Numbered from the stretch's first letter, positions 20,198-29,555 are shown. The stretch is DNA of 64,000 bases from Acidimicrobiia bacterium (GCA_016932695.1 JAFGCH010000016.1:1-64000), one strand, 5' to 3'. Made by a program: numbers and translations. The notes: a model not told the origin generated them from the sequence alone.

Positions 20198-20921
20198 GGT
20201 CGAAGGGCTGCACGCCGTGGCCGCCGCGGTGGCGGCGGGCCGGGTGGAGCGCCTATTCGTGGAAGCGGGGCGCGCCGAGGCCTTGCGTCGCTTGCGGGAC
20301 GAGGCCGCCGCGGCCGGGGCCGAGGTGCAGGTGGTGCCGGACCTGGGCCGTCTGGCGGCCACCACCGCCCCGCAGGGAGTGGTGGCCCATTGCCGGCCCC
20401 TGCGGACTTTCGATCTCGTCGCGGTGGCGGGGCGGCAGTCCCCGGCGGCCCTCGTGGTGCTGGACCACTTGGAGGACCCGCGCAACGTGGGGGCCGTCGC
20501 CCGCTCGGCCCTGGCGGCCGGCATGACCGGCTTGGTGCTCGCCCGGCGCCGCTCCGCCCCGCTGGGGGCCACCGCTTTCAAGGCGGCGGCCGGGGCCCTG
20601 GAGCGCCTGCCGGTGGCTCTGGTCTCCTCGGTGGCGCAGGCGGTGGCCGACTTGGGTCGTCTGGGCGTCTGGACCGTGGGGCTGGATGCCGAGGCAACGC
20701 GCTCCCTGTTCGGCCTGCAACTGCTGGCCGAACCGGTGGCCGTCGTGGTCGGCGCGGAAGGCCGGGGCCTGGCCCCGCTGGTGGCCGACCGGGTGGACGC
20801 CAGAGTCTTCATTCCTCTGGGCGGGGGCGTGGAGAGCCTCAACGCCGCGGTGGCCGTCTCCCTCGCGTGCTACGAAGTGGCCCGGGTGCGGGTGGGGAGC
20901 AGGGAAGGCGCCGCGGGTTAG
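20172..20921 (+). CDS. rlmB: 23S rRNA (guanosine-2'-O)-methyltransferase RlmB (SpoU family)
   Basis: VEGLHAVAAAV, LDHLEDPRNVGAVARSA, VGAEGRGL, IPLGGGVESLNAAVAVS. Confidence 0.95.
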   Translation: MAPSGAGAEVEGLHAVAAAVAAGRVERLFVEAGRAEALRRLRDEAAAAGAEVQVVPDLGRLAATTAPQGVVAHCRPLRTFDLVAVAGRQSPAALVVLDHLEDPRNVGAVARSALAAGMTGLVLARRRSAPLGATAFKAAAGALERLPVALVSSVAQAVADLGRLGVWTVGLDAEATRSLFGLQLLAEPVAVVVGAEGRGLAPLVADRVDARVFIPLGGGVESLNAAVAVSLACYEVARVRVGSREGAAG

Positions 20922-20931
20922 GCTGGCCGCC

Positions 20932-21798
20932 GTGCAGGCCCAATCGGTGTCGAGCGCCGCCGAGTTCCTGGAGAGAGCCGGGCCCCTGCTGAACGCCGAC
21001 GAGGCGCGGCACAACCTCATACTGGGGCTGGCCTGGACTCTGCACGACCGGCCCGAGGTGTACCCCGAATTCCGCTTGTGGGTGGTGGAGGAGGAAGGGG
21101 GGCCGGCCGCCGCTGCTCTCATGACTCCGCCCCACAACCTGGTCCTGGCCGACGCTGCCGACCCGGGCGCCCTGCCCCTGCTGGCGGCGGCCGTGCGCGG
21201 TTCCGGGGTGCCGGTGCCCGGAGTGCTGGGCAACCGGCCCACGGTGGATGACTTCAACAGAGCCTGGGCCGCTCTCGGCGGCGTCACCCCGATCTTGCGC
21301 ATGGCCGAGGGGGTCTTCGCCCTCGAGCGGGTGAGGCCCGTGGTCCCTGCACCGGGGCGCCCCCGCCCCGCCCTCCCCGGAGAACGCAACCTGATACTCG
21401 ACTGGCTGGCCGCCTTCTTCGCCGAGGCGATGCCGTGGGAGCCGTCTCCGCCGGAGATGGCGGCGAGGATGGTCGACTACCGGCTGGAGAGCCAGACGGG
21501 GGACGACGGCCTCTGGCTGTGGGAGGATCGAGGCGAGGCGGTGTCGCTGGTCGGCTTTGGGGGGCGCACCCCGGGCGGGCAGCGGATCGGGCCGGTCTAC
21601 ACGCCCCCCGGGCGACGCCGCCGCGGCTACGGCACCGCGCTGGTGGCGGCCGTCTCCACCTGGCTGCTGGGGCACGGCCGATGCCGCTGCTTCCTCTACA
21701 CCGACCTGGCCAACCCCACCTCGAACGCCATGTACCGGCGTATCGGCTACGAGCAGGTAGCCGAGGCGGCACAGTTCGCCTTCGAGGCAGGGGCCTGA
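20932..21798 (+). CDS. GNAT family N-acetyltransferase
   Basis: GPVYTPPGRRRRGYGTALVAAVS..NAMYRRIGYEQV; GTG start. Confidence 0.85.
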   Translation: MQAQSVSSAAEFLERAGPLLNADEARHNLILGLAWTLHDRPEVYPEFRLWVVEEEGGPAAAALMTPPHNLVLADAADPGALPLLAAAVRGSGVPVPGVLGNRPTVDDFNRAWAALGGVTPILRMAEGVFALERVRPVVPAPGRPRPALPGERNLILDWLAAFFAEAMPWEPSPPEMAARMVDYRLESQTGDDGLWLWEDRGEAVSLVGFGGRTPGGQRIGPVYTPPGRRRRGYGTALVAAVSTWLLGHGRCRCFLYTDLANPTSNAMYRRIGYEQVAEAAQFAFEAGA

Positions 21799-21820
21799 GG
21801 CCCGTCCCTGCGCCGCCGGG

Positions 21821-21893
21821 AGCCGGGTGCCGGAGTCGAACCGGCGACATCCGCTTTACAAGAGCGGTGCTCTGCCGTCTGAGCTAACCCGGC
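21821..21893 (-). tRNA. tRNA-Thr(TGT)
   Basis: Reverse complement GCCGGGTTAGCTCAGACGGCAGAGCACCGCTCTTGTAAAGCGG...GGTTCGACTCCGGCACCCGGC folds as cloverleaf, anticodon TGT. Confidence 0.93.
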
Positions 21894-21984
21894 CGGCCCA
21901 ACCAGGGTACCGGAACTCGCCCCGTGCCGGGAACGTGAGGCGAAATCCCCGGGGGCGGAGCCCGGGGCCAATAGCCTGCGGGTC

Positions 21985-22242
21985 ATGCTGGGCGATAGGG
22001 AGCGGGCCGTGATCGATTTCGAGCGGTCGTGGTTCCTGTACCCCGGCCCCAAGGACCGGGCGGTCTCCGAGTACCTGGGCATCAGCGCCACCCGCTACTA
22101 CCAGGTGCTCCGCCGCTTGCTGGACGATCCCGAGGCGGAGCGCTACGACCCGCTCACCATCCGCCGCCTGCGCCGGGTGAGAGAGCAAGCCCGTCGCAAG
22201 CGCGAGGAGCGCCGCCGCGACGGGGGCAGTTCAGGAGGATGA
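21985..22242 (+). CDS. DUF3263-type helix-turn-helix protein
   Basis: ERAVIDFERSWFLYPGPKDRAVSEYLGISATRYYQVLRRLLDDPEA. Confidence 0.85.
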   Translation: MLGDRERAVIDFERSWFLYPGPKDRAVSEYLGISATRYYQVLRRLLDDPEAERYDPLTIRRLRRVREQARRKREERRRDGGSSGG

Positions 22243-22303
22243 GACCACGGGCGGTATCCCCGCCCGCCGGTACGCTTTCGTCGACCTCTCGGGAAGGACG
22301 ACC

Positions 22304-23026
22304 ATGGCCGAGGAACTGGCGCCGCGCGATGCCTACCTGCGGGAAACCACCGCCACGGTGGTCGCCGTTACCCCCGAGGGGGTGGTGCTCGACCGCACCG
22401 TCTTCTACCCCCGGGGTGGGGGCCAGCCCGGCGACACCGGGAGGCTCGAGTGGGAGGGGGGGTCCGCCGTGGTGGCGGACACGGTCCGTTCTGCGGGCGA
22501 GGTGATGCACGTGTTGGCGGCCGGCGAAGCGCCCCCGTTGGGCACCCCGGTACGCGCCGCCATCGATTGGGAGCGCCGCCATCTGCTGATGCGCACCCAC
22601 ACCGCGCTGCACGTCCTCTCGGCCCTGGTGTGGCGCGAGTACGGCGCCAAAGTCACCGGGGGCAACATGGAACCGGGCCAGGCCCGTATGGATTTCGAAC
22701 TGGAGTCGATGAGTGTGGAGTTCGGCCGGGAGGTGGAGGTGCGTCTCAACCGAATGCTGGGGGAGTCCCATCCCGTCCGCGTTCTGTTCCTCCCTCGGGC
22801 CCAAGCACTGGCCGACCCTGATCTCATCCGCACCAAGGTGAGCCTGATCCCCGAGCACGTCGACCCCATTCGGGTGGTGGACATCGCGGGCCTCGATCGC
22901 CAGGCCGACGGCGGGACGCATGTGGCCGACACCCTCGAGGTAGGCCCGGTGCGGGTGGTCAAGACCGAGAGCAAGGGCAAGGGCAACAAGCGAATGCGCA
23001 TCGAGGTCGGCTCCCCGTCGGCATGA
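22304..23026 (+). CDS. Alanyl-tRNA editing protein (AlaX)
   Basis: VFYPRGGGQPGDTG, HTALHVLSALV, DGGTHVADTLEVG. Confidence 0.92.
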   Translation: MAEELAPRDAYLRETTATVVAVTPEGVVLDRTVFYPRGGGQPGDTGRLEWEGGSAVVADTVRSAGEVMHVLAAGEAPPLGTPVRAAIDWERRHLLMRTHTALHVLSALVWREYGAKVTGGNMEPGQARMDFELESMSVEFGREVEVRLNRMLGESHPVRVLFLPRAQALADPDLIRTKVSLIPEHVDPIRVVDIAGLDRQADGGTHVADTLEVGPVRVVKTESKGKGNKRMRIEVGSPSA

Positions 23027-23991
23027 TCGACGCTTTCCTCGTCGCCCTCCTCCTGTTCCTCGCCGTTCGGGGGTGGTTCCGCGGCCTGGTGCGTGAAGCG
23101 CTGGACCTCGCCGGCCTGCTGGTGGGCACGGTTCTTGCCTTCCGCCTCGGCCCGCTGCTGGGCGGGGTGATCTCGTCTGTGGCCAACACCTCGCCCGACA
23201 CCGGGCGGGTGGTGGGCGGCTTGGTGATCCTGGTCGCCACCGGGGTGGCGGCCGCCTTCCTGGCCCGGGCGATAGAGCCCCGGGTGCGGCGCCCGGGGAT
23301 CAACCTCATCGATCGGGTCGGAGGGGCCACTCTGGCCGCCGGCTGGGGGGCCTTCCTGCTCATGGTGCTGCTGTCGCTGCTGCTGGTGCTGCCCCTACCG
23401 GCCGCGGTGGGCCGCCAACTGGACGGCTCTGCCGTCACTCGCGTGCTGACCGCGCCCGGCGGCGTTCCTCAGCAGGTGTTCCATACCCTGGCGGGCGACA
23501 GGGTGATCCAGGCGCTCCTGCGGCTGCGCGAGGCCGTCGGCGAGCGCGAGGTGATCGTCACCGACGACGACTCGGTGGATCTGCCCGCCGCCGACCCGGC
23601 CGACCTGTCCGACGACCCGGCGGCTGCTGCCGAGGTGTTCGACTTGCTCAACCGGGCCCGGGTAGATGGCGGCCTGGCTCCGCTGGCCTGGAGCCCCGCG
23701 TTGTCCGAGGTGGCCGCCGGGCATGCCCGGGAGATGTACTTGGAGGGCCGCTTCGCCCACCATTCCTCCACGACCGGCACCGTGGGGGACCGCCTGGAAG
23801 CGGCGGGGATCACTTACTCGCGGGCGGGGGAGAACCTGGCACTGGCGGCCACCATCACCAGGGTGCACAACGGCCTCATGGACAGCCCCGGGCACCGGGA
23901 GAACATCCTGCGCCCCGAGTTCCGGCGCGTCGGGGTGGCTGTGGTCGCCGGGCCGCTGGGCCTGATGACCGTGGAGGTGTTCACGGGCTGA
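23023..23991 (+). CDS. CvpA-like membrane domain fused to CAP/SCP domain
   Basis: N-terminal 4-TM CvpA-like; C-terminal LNRARVDGGLAPLAWSPALSEVAAGHAREM...GENLA...HRENILRPEFRRVGV. Confidence 0.87.
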   Translation: MIDAFLVALLLFLAVRGWFRGLVREALDLAGLLVGTVLAFRLGPLLGGVISSVANTSPDTGRVVGGLVILVATGVAAAFLARAIEPRVRRPGINLIDRVGGATLAAGWGAFLLMVLLSLLLVLPLPAAVGRQLDGSAVTRVLTAPGGVPQQVFHTLAGDRVIQALLRLREAVGEREVIVTDDDSVDLPAADPADLSDDPAAAAEVFDLLNRARVDGGLAPLAWSPALSEVAAGHAREMYLEGRFAHHSSTTGTVGDRLEAAGITYSRAGENLALAATITRVHNGLMDSPGHRENILRPEFRRVGVAVVAGPLGLMTVEVFTG

Positions 23992-24424
23992 AGTAGCCCG
24001 AGTAGATGGCGTCCAAGGCATCCGGTATCGCCAGCACTCCCTTGGGGCCTTCGACGTGGATGACCGCTAGTTGGGCGCGCCGAAGTGCCTCGGCCAGCGG
24101 GGGGCGGGCGGTGATCACGACCACCTGGTCCAGGTCGAATCCGAGCAGGCGGGCCAGGCGCCGCACCACCCGTGGGGAGACGGCCGGGCCGAACTCGGCC
24201 GAGGTGCCGATGAAATCGAAGTAGGCGTCCAGTTCGGCGTCCTCGAGGGCGCGGCGGAGGGCGAGACCGGTGTGGGCCCCGTCGCCGATGCCGGCGATGC
24301 GGAAGTCGGCGAACACCTCGTCCAGCATCTCCGCCGCCCCCGGCGGCACGTCGGGGGCTTCGTGCGGGCCGCGGCCCTCCCAGGAAAGCAGCAGCGGCAC
24401 CAGGTCCAGGAACACGAGGTGCAA
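23981..24424 (-). CDS. HAD-like small hydrolase (hypothetical)
   Basis: LALRRALEDAELDAYFDFIGTSAEFG...VVVITARPP pattern resembles HAD subfamily IA. Confidence 0.5.
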   Translation of the reverse strand: MHLVFLDLVPLLLSWEGRGPHEAPDVPPGAAEMLDEVFADFRIAGIGDGAHTGLALRRALEDAELDAYFDFIGTSAEFGPAVSPRVVRRLARLLGFDLDQVVVITARPPLAEALRRAQLAVIHVEGPKGVLAIPDALDAIYSGYFSP

Positions 24425-24561
24425 CTCAGGCCTGCCCTTCGGCCCGTCGCCGCACGGGGCCCGCTGCAGCTGCCACGATGGAGAGGAGGAGGAGGTGCGT
24501 CAAGGGTGCTCCGGCTCGGTCCCCGGACTCTACCGCTGCCCCGGGGGAGGCGACCCGGACG

Positions 24562-24595
24562 CGTTCCGGCCCTCCCCGGAGGGAGGGCCGGAACG
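24562..24595. terminator. Perfect 15-bp hairpin downstream of LppM-like gene
   Basis: cgttccggccctccc cgga gggagggccggaacg; no U-tract. Confidence 0.6.
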
Positions 24596-24609
24596 ACGGG
24601 AAAGGCCGG

Positions 24610-25341
24610 TCAGGCCGTGGGCATCTCGGGAGCCGGGGGAGGCGGCGTGGGTGCCCCGCCCCGCTTGCGGCTCATCAGAAGGAGGAAGCCGATCCCAGCG
24701 ACAACGGCGGCGGCGATGACGATGATCGCCCACATGGGGAAGCCTCCGCCCGCACTCTGGGTGGGATCGGAGACGGCGCTGATCTGGATCTGCTCCCCGG
24801 TGATGGGGAACGACCAGGTCAGGGTGTTGCCGTCCTGTGAGGTGGCGTTGCTCTCCAGGACCCGGCCCGGCAGGGTGAGGCGGAAGTTGGCCCCCACCGC
24901 CTCGGCCAGCTGCTCGGGGGACATCATCTCCTCGGCGCCTTCCATAGCGCCGGTGAGGCTGCCCACGCCGGTGACCTCGATGCGGTCGGGGGCGAAGCTG
25001 AAGTCGAGTTCCTGCACCAGGCTGTTGGGGTCGGCGGCGATGGCCTGGGCCACGGCGGCGGCGATGTCCTCGACCGCGGCGGTGGAGACCAGGTAGTGCA
25101 TGCCGCCGCGATCTTCCTCGCGCCCCTGGGCATTGGGGAAGCCGGCCATGGGACTGTCGGCGAAGGGATCCTCGCCCTCGGTGAACTGGTCGATGAAGGC
25201 GGCCGCCTCCTCGTCGTAGCCGATCTCGGCGCCGATCACCCCGGAACCGTCGGCATTGACTTCGGTGAGCAGGTTCGACTCGATCCGGCACGCCGCGGCC
25301 AGGAGCGCCAGCAGCATGACCAGGGGGATCAGGCGTCGCAT
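24610..25341 (-). CDS. LppM-like (DUF3153) lipoprotein
   Basis: Lipobox LLAAAC, VNADGSGVIGAEIGYDEEA, C-terminal TM. Confidence 0.8.
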   Translation of the reverse strand: MRRLIPLVMLLALLAAACRIESNLLTEVNADGSGVIGAEIGYDEEAAAFIDQFTEGEDPFADSPMAGFPNAQGREEDRGGMHYLVSTAAVEDIAAAVAQAIAADPNSLVQELDFSFAPDRIEVTGVGSLTGAMEGAEEMMSPEQLAEAVGANFRLTLPGRVLESNATSQDGNTLTWSFPITGEQIQISAVSDPTQSAGGGFPMWAIIVIAAAVVAGIGFLLLMSRKRGGAPTPPPPAPEMPTA

Positions 25342-25405
25342 ATCTTCCTTCCCTTGGCTTGCTTCTAGGTGACTCTACCGGGCGACCTGCCTCAAGGGCG
25401 GTCGG

Positions 25406-26317
25406 TCAGGCGAGGGGCTCGGGCATCGCCTCCGGGATTGCCGGGCGGTGCACCGCCCCCCACAGGGCAAGGACCAGGATGCCGCCGAGCACCACCCCTA
25501 CGCCGGCCCACTGGACCGGAGAGAGGCGCTCGGTGAAGATGAGCTGGGCCCAGACAACCGCTCCCGCCGGCTGCACCAAGAGGAGGGCCGAGACCTCGAG
25601 GGCGGGAAGGCGCGGCAGGGCGCCGGTGATCCAGATCCATCCGGCGGTGTGGCAGAGCAGGGCGAGCGCCAGCAGCCAGCCGTGAGCCGGCCAGGTGGGG
25701 GCCAGGCTGAAGCCCGAGTCGAAGAAGGCGGCCAGCACCGACCCGGCCAGCGCGCCGAGGGTGGCGTCGAGCAGCGGACCGGCGGCGGGGGCCAGGTGGC
25801 CGCGGTTGGAGTGGCGCAGCAGCAACAGGAACAGCGAGTAGCAGAGGGCCGAGAAGAGCCCCAGCAGTACCCCAGCCACCGGGTCTTCCCCGTAGGCATC
25901 CCGGCCGCCCAGGCCGCTGAGCAACGCCACTCCTCCCAGGACCACGGGCAGCACGACGAAGGCCAGGCGGCTGGGGCGCTCCCGGTACAGGGCCCAGGCC
26001 ACGAAGCCCACGAAGGCCACCTGAGTGGCTCCCACCAGAGTGGCCGAGCCCGCTCCGATGCGGGCGATGGCCGCGTGGTAGGTGAAGAGGTCGGCCGCCA
26101 GGATCAGCCCGGCACCGAAGGCCTGGGCCCGGGCGCGGGCCGGCCGCAGGTCGCGGCGGCGCACCGCCAGCCGGGCGAGCCAGACTGCCGGCAGGGCATA
26201 GGCCAGTCGCCAGAAGGCCACCGTGGCCGGGGAGAGGCCGGAGAGCCGCACGAAGATGGGGCTGAAGGTGATGGCGAGGACCCCGGCGAGAGCGGCGAGA
26301 TGGGTCACGGCGGGCAA
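25406..26317 (-). CDS. EamA/DMT family transporter
   Basis: Ten-TM DMT pattern, ITFSPIFVRLSGLSPATVAFWRL. Confidence 0.88.
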   Translation of the reverse strand: MPAVTHLAALAGVLAITFSPIFVRLSGLSPATVAFWRLAYALPAVWLARLAVRRRDLRPARARAQAFGAGLILAADLFTYHAAIARIGAGSATLVGATQVAFVGFVAWALYRERPSRLAFVVLPVVLGGVALLSGLGGRDAYGEDPVAGVLLGLFSALCYSLFLLLLRHSNRGHLAPAAGPLLDATLGALAGSVLAAFFDSGFSLAPTWPAHGWLLALALLCHTAGWIWITGALPRLPALEVSALLLVQPAGAVVWAQLIFTERLSPVQWAGVGVVLGGILVLALWGAVHRPAIPEAMPEPLA

Positions 26318-26437
26318 AGCTAGCGCTGCTACCGGGGCGCTTCGGCAGCAGGAGGCCGCGAGTCACCGCCGGCGGGCCCGGCTCGCCTACCCGTCCCCTT
26401 GCCCCCGGCGGCGTCTTGCCCGGTCCCCGGGGAGGGA

Positions 26438-26914
26438 TCAGCCGGCGGCCAGGTCGGCTTCGAAGGGATGGGCCGCTTCGCGGTAGTCGGCGAGGCTCAT
26501 CCGTAGCGAGTGTCGGTGGGTTCCCGCAGCGAAGACGATGCTCTCTGCCCCAAGCAGCTTGCGGTCCAGGTAGGTGGGGACGCCGTAGAGGCCGCCGAAG
26601 GGTGGGGCTGCGCCCAACTGGCAGTCGGGGAAGGCAGAAGCGAACTCGGCCTCCGTGGCCAGACGCACCTCCCCGGCGGCGAGGGCCTCCCGGGCGCGGG
26701 TCAGGCCCACATGGTCGGGGGCGGCGAGCACGGCCATCACCAGCTTCCCGTCCACCATGAGCATCACCGCCTTGGCCACCAGGGACCCGGGAACGTGAAG
26801 TGCGGCGGCCATCTCCTGGGCGGTGAAGGACTCGCGGTGCTCGGTGAGCTCGTAGGAGATGCCGCTCTCCATGAGGTGGCGGCGCACCCTTTCGGCGCAC
26901 TTGAGCTCGGTCAT
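26438..26914 (-). CDS. YbaK/EbsC-type aminoacyl-tRNA deacylase
   Basis: VPGSLVAKAVMLMVDGKLVMAVLAA...GAAPPFGGLYGVPTYLD...GTHRHSLRMSLADY. Confidence 0.88.
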   Translation of the reverse strand: MTELKCAERVRRHLMESGISYELTEHRESFTAQEMAAALHVPGSLVAKAVMLMVDGKLVMAVLAAPDHVGLTRAREALAAGEVRLATEAEFASAFPDCQLGAAPPFGGLYGVPTYLDRKLLGAESIVFAAGTHRHSLRMSLADYREAAHPFEADLAAG

Positions 26915-27001
26915 GGGACCTCCTCGCGGTGCCGTGGTGACGGTTCCTCCCGTCGAGGGCAACGGTACACGGCGCGGGCTGCCGCTGCCGAGGGCTAGGG
27001 A

Positions 27002-27301
27002 TCAGGCCGAGTTGCCCGCCCGGGTCTCGGCCCCTCCGGGCTCGTCCTGGCGGCGGGAGCGGCGGTCCCAGCGAGCCGCGCCCCAGACGCCCCCGTGGGT
27101 GATGAGATGCGGGGTCAGGTCCTCGTAGTCGGAGGCGAGCCTGCGGTTGCGACGGGCTACCACGAAGCGGATCCAGACGGCGGTCAGGACCAGGACCGCG
27201 GCGGTGACCGCATTCACCACTGGGGAGTTGGGGCTGATCAGCCACCAGGCCAGGGCCACTCCCACGATGTGGGCCGCCACCACGTTGGCCAGGGTGTACA
27301 C
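27002..27301 (-). CDS. Small membrane protein, hypothetical
   Basis: Two TM segments and charged tail. Confidence 0.55.
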   Translation of the reverse strand: MYTLANVVAAHIVGVALAWWLISPNSPVVNAVTAAVLVLTAVWIRFVVARRNRRLASDYEDLTPHLITHGGVWGAARWDRRSRRQDEPGGAETRAGNSA

Positions 27302-27393
27302 GGCGCGCCCTCCTGGGGGCGGGAGTCTCGTCCTGGCGGCACCCTACGCCCACCGGTGTTGCCGGGAGATAACGGGCTGCCCCGGAGGGGGCC

Positions 27394-29247
27394 TCACGGC
27401 TCCGGCCGGTACCAGCGCTCCAGGTTCCAGGTGGCGGGCCGCGACGCCCGGCGGCTCAGCCCGGCCAGTGTGTCGCCCCACCAAGCGAGAGCGTCGCCCC
27501 GGGTAGCCAGGGGGATGATCACCACCTGGTCGGCGAGGATGTCCTCGGCCTGGGCGGCCAGTTCCAGGACCCGGTCGCGGTCGGCGGTGGCCCGCATGTC
27601 CTCCAGCAGCGCGCCGTAGGCGACGGTGGCGGCATCGGATACGGTCGCGGCCGCCTGGTCGAAGTCCTCGCCCGCGTCGGACACCGCGGGGGTGCCCCAG
27701 CGCTGGTAGTTGACCCCCAGCGGCGGCGGCCCGGCCGGGTCCCAGTAGGCCAGAGAGCGGCTCACCCCGCTGGCCCCGGCTTGCTGGTCCCAGGCCCACA
27801 ATCCCAGGTCCCAGTCGCCCCGAGAGAAGGTTCGGCCGAAGAACAGGACGGCATCCTCCACGGCAAGGCGGGCGTCGCAGCCGATGGCATCGAGCATGCC
27901 GGCGACCATCCCCCCCAGCTCGGACCGCAGGCTGCCCTCGGCGGTGGTGGTCACTACCACCACCGGGGGCTCGGCGGCGCAGTCGCGGCCGGCGGCGGCA
28001 CAGGCGTCTTCCAGGAGGGCGGCGGCCAGCGCCGGGTCGTACCCGTAGCGGTCCCAGCCGGAATTGCTCGAGATGGGGGAGAGGTCCAGGAAGGAGGTGA
28101 GCGCCCCGCCGTTCACCCACGAAGGCAGGGCGGCCAGGGCGTCGCGGTCGATGGCGTGGGCCACCACGCGGCGGAACTCCACGGTCGAGTTCAACGAGAC
28201 GCGGTTGCGGTTGTTGGCCCCGAACTGGAAGGCGAGATGCTCCCAGGCGGTGCCGTCCCCCACCACCACCGTCACCCCGTCGAGGCTGCCGAGGCGGGCG
28301 ATCACGTCCGGCCAGGCACCCAGTTCGATGGCGTCGAAGCTGCGGCGAGCGAAACCCTCGACGGCCTGTCGGGAGTCCGTCACGAAGTGGAAGAGGGCGG
28401 TATCTAGGTAGGGGAGTACCCGGCCGACCCCGTCGGTGCGCCAGTAGGCAGGGTTGCGCTCGAAGACGGCGACGCTGCCCGGGGTTCCCGCGGAGGCGCC
28501 GGTCTCCGCCCAGCCGGCGAACAGGAACGGCCCGGCGGAGGGCCAGGGGCGTGCCGTCCAGCCGGTGAGGAGGTCGGTGCCTTCGACGGCGTGACGGGGC
28601 AGCACCACGCCGAAGAGGCGCTCGTAGTCGATGGTGGCCCGGGGCAGGGTGAAAGAGAAGGTCTTCTCTCCCGTCGCCACGGACTCGGGCAGGATGTCGG
28701 CGTAGAGCGCCGCTTCCGGGTCGTCGAGGCCTAGATCGACCATCGCCTGGTAGGTGAAGGCGAAGTCGTCGCCCGTCACCGGCCTACCGTCTTCCCACAT
28801 CGCCTCGGGGAGGATGCGGTAGGTCACGTTCATGGTGCCGTCGGGTCGCACCACCACGCCGCCGTTGGCCACCGTGGGGATCTCGGCGACCAGATCGGGG
28901 GCGAGATCGAAGGTGAGCGGGTCTATCTCCCAGGCGCCCGCCAGGTGGATCTCGCCGATCGCCGGCAGGGACCCTGCCGCCCACGGACTGAAGGAGAAGG
29001 GCTCTTCCGGAGAGACCACCGGCAGCGAGACGCTGCCTCCCGCCGGCACCGATTCGGGGAGGGTGGTAGTGGTCGTGGTGGGGCGCACCGGCCGGGTGGT
29101 GGTGGTGACGACGGTGGTGGTGGCGGCGGTAGTGGTGATCGAGGTCCCGGGGGCGGTGGTGCGCGGCGGAGCGGTGCCCGCGGACTGGTCGTTCCCGCAC
29201 GCCGTCAGGGCCAGGACGAACAGCATGAGGGCTACGGGGCGCCGCAT
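27394..29247 (-). CDS. ABC transporter substrate-binding lipoprotein (family 5, DppA/OppA-like)
   Basis: Lipobox ALTAC, Thr-rich linker, TYRILPEAMWEDGRPVTGDDFAFTYQ. Confidence 0.85.
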   Translation of the reverse strand: MRRPVALMLFVLALTACGNDQSAGTAPPRTTAPGTSITTTAATTTVVTTTTRPVRPTTTTTTLPESVPAGGSVSLPVVSPEEPFSFSPWAAGSLPAIGEIHLAGAWEIDPLTFDLAPDLVAEIPTVANGGVVVRPDGTMNVTYRILPEAMWEDGRPVTGDDFAFTYQAMVDLGLDDPEAALYADILPESVATGEKTFSFTLPRATIDYERLFGVVLPRHAVEGTDLLTGWTARPWPSAGPFLFAGWAETGASAGTPGSVAVFERNPAYWRTDGVGRVLPYLDTALFHFVTDSRQAVEGFARRSFDAIELGAWPDVIARLGSLDGVTVVVGDGTAWEHLAFQFGANNRNRVSLNSTVEFRRVVAHAIDRDALAALPSWVNGGALTSFLDLSPISSNSGWDRYGYDPALAAALLEDACAAAGRDCAAEPPVVVVTTTAEGSLRSELGGMVAGMLDAIGCDARLAVEDAVLFFGRTFSRGDWDLGLWAWDQQAGASGVSRSLAYWDPAGPPPLGVNYQRWGTPAVSDAGEDFDQAAATVSDAATVAYGALLEDMRATADRDRVLELAAQAEDILADQVVIIPLATRGDALAWWGDTLAGLSRRASRPATWNLERWYRPEP

Positions 29248-29288
29248 ACCTTCAGGCTAACCCAGCCCGGGAAGTGCGGCCGGGCCGG

Positions 29289-29480
29289 TCAGGGGACCAG
29301 CGCCTCGAGCTCGGCCTCACGGGACTCCAGGCGGGTGGCGACGTCCTCGGCTTGGTCGAGCACGACCCCCGGCGTCGCCGCCGGAAGGGTCGGGCCCGGC
29401 TCCACAGTCGGGCCCGCCGAGGTGCAGGCGGCCAACAGCAGGCCGGCAGCCAGCAAGGCGGGCGTAGGGCGATGGGTCAC
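29289..29480 (-). CDS. Small putative lipoprotein (63 aa)
   Basis: VTHRPTPALLAAGLLLAACTSAG...QAEDVATRLESREAELEALVP; lipobox LLAAC; GTG start. Confidence 0.5.
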   Translation of the reverse strand: MTHRPTPALLAAGLLLAACTSAGPTVEPGPTLPAATPGVVLDQAEDVATRLESREAELEALVP

Positions 29481-29555
29481 CGCGTAGTGATCGGCTTGCC
29501 GGAAGGGGCGGCTTGAGCGATACCCCGCTCCGTCTCCCGGATACCATCGCCGGTC

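Noticed and set aside
16880-20842. 1320-aa minus-strand ORF
   Set aside because: Only the C-terminal part (16880-18034) is a real protein (MFS). The rest is antisense to cysS/rlmB and overlaps GDPD in another frame; a high-GC open-frame artefact.
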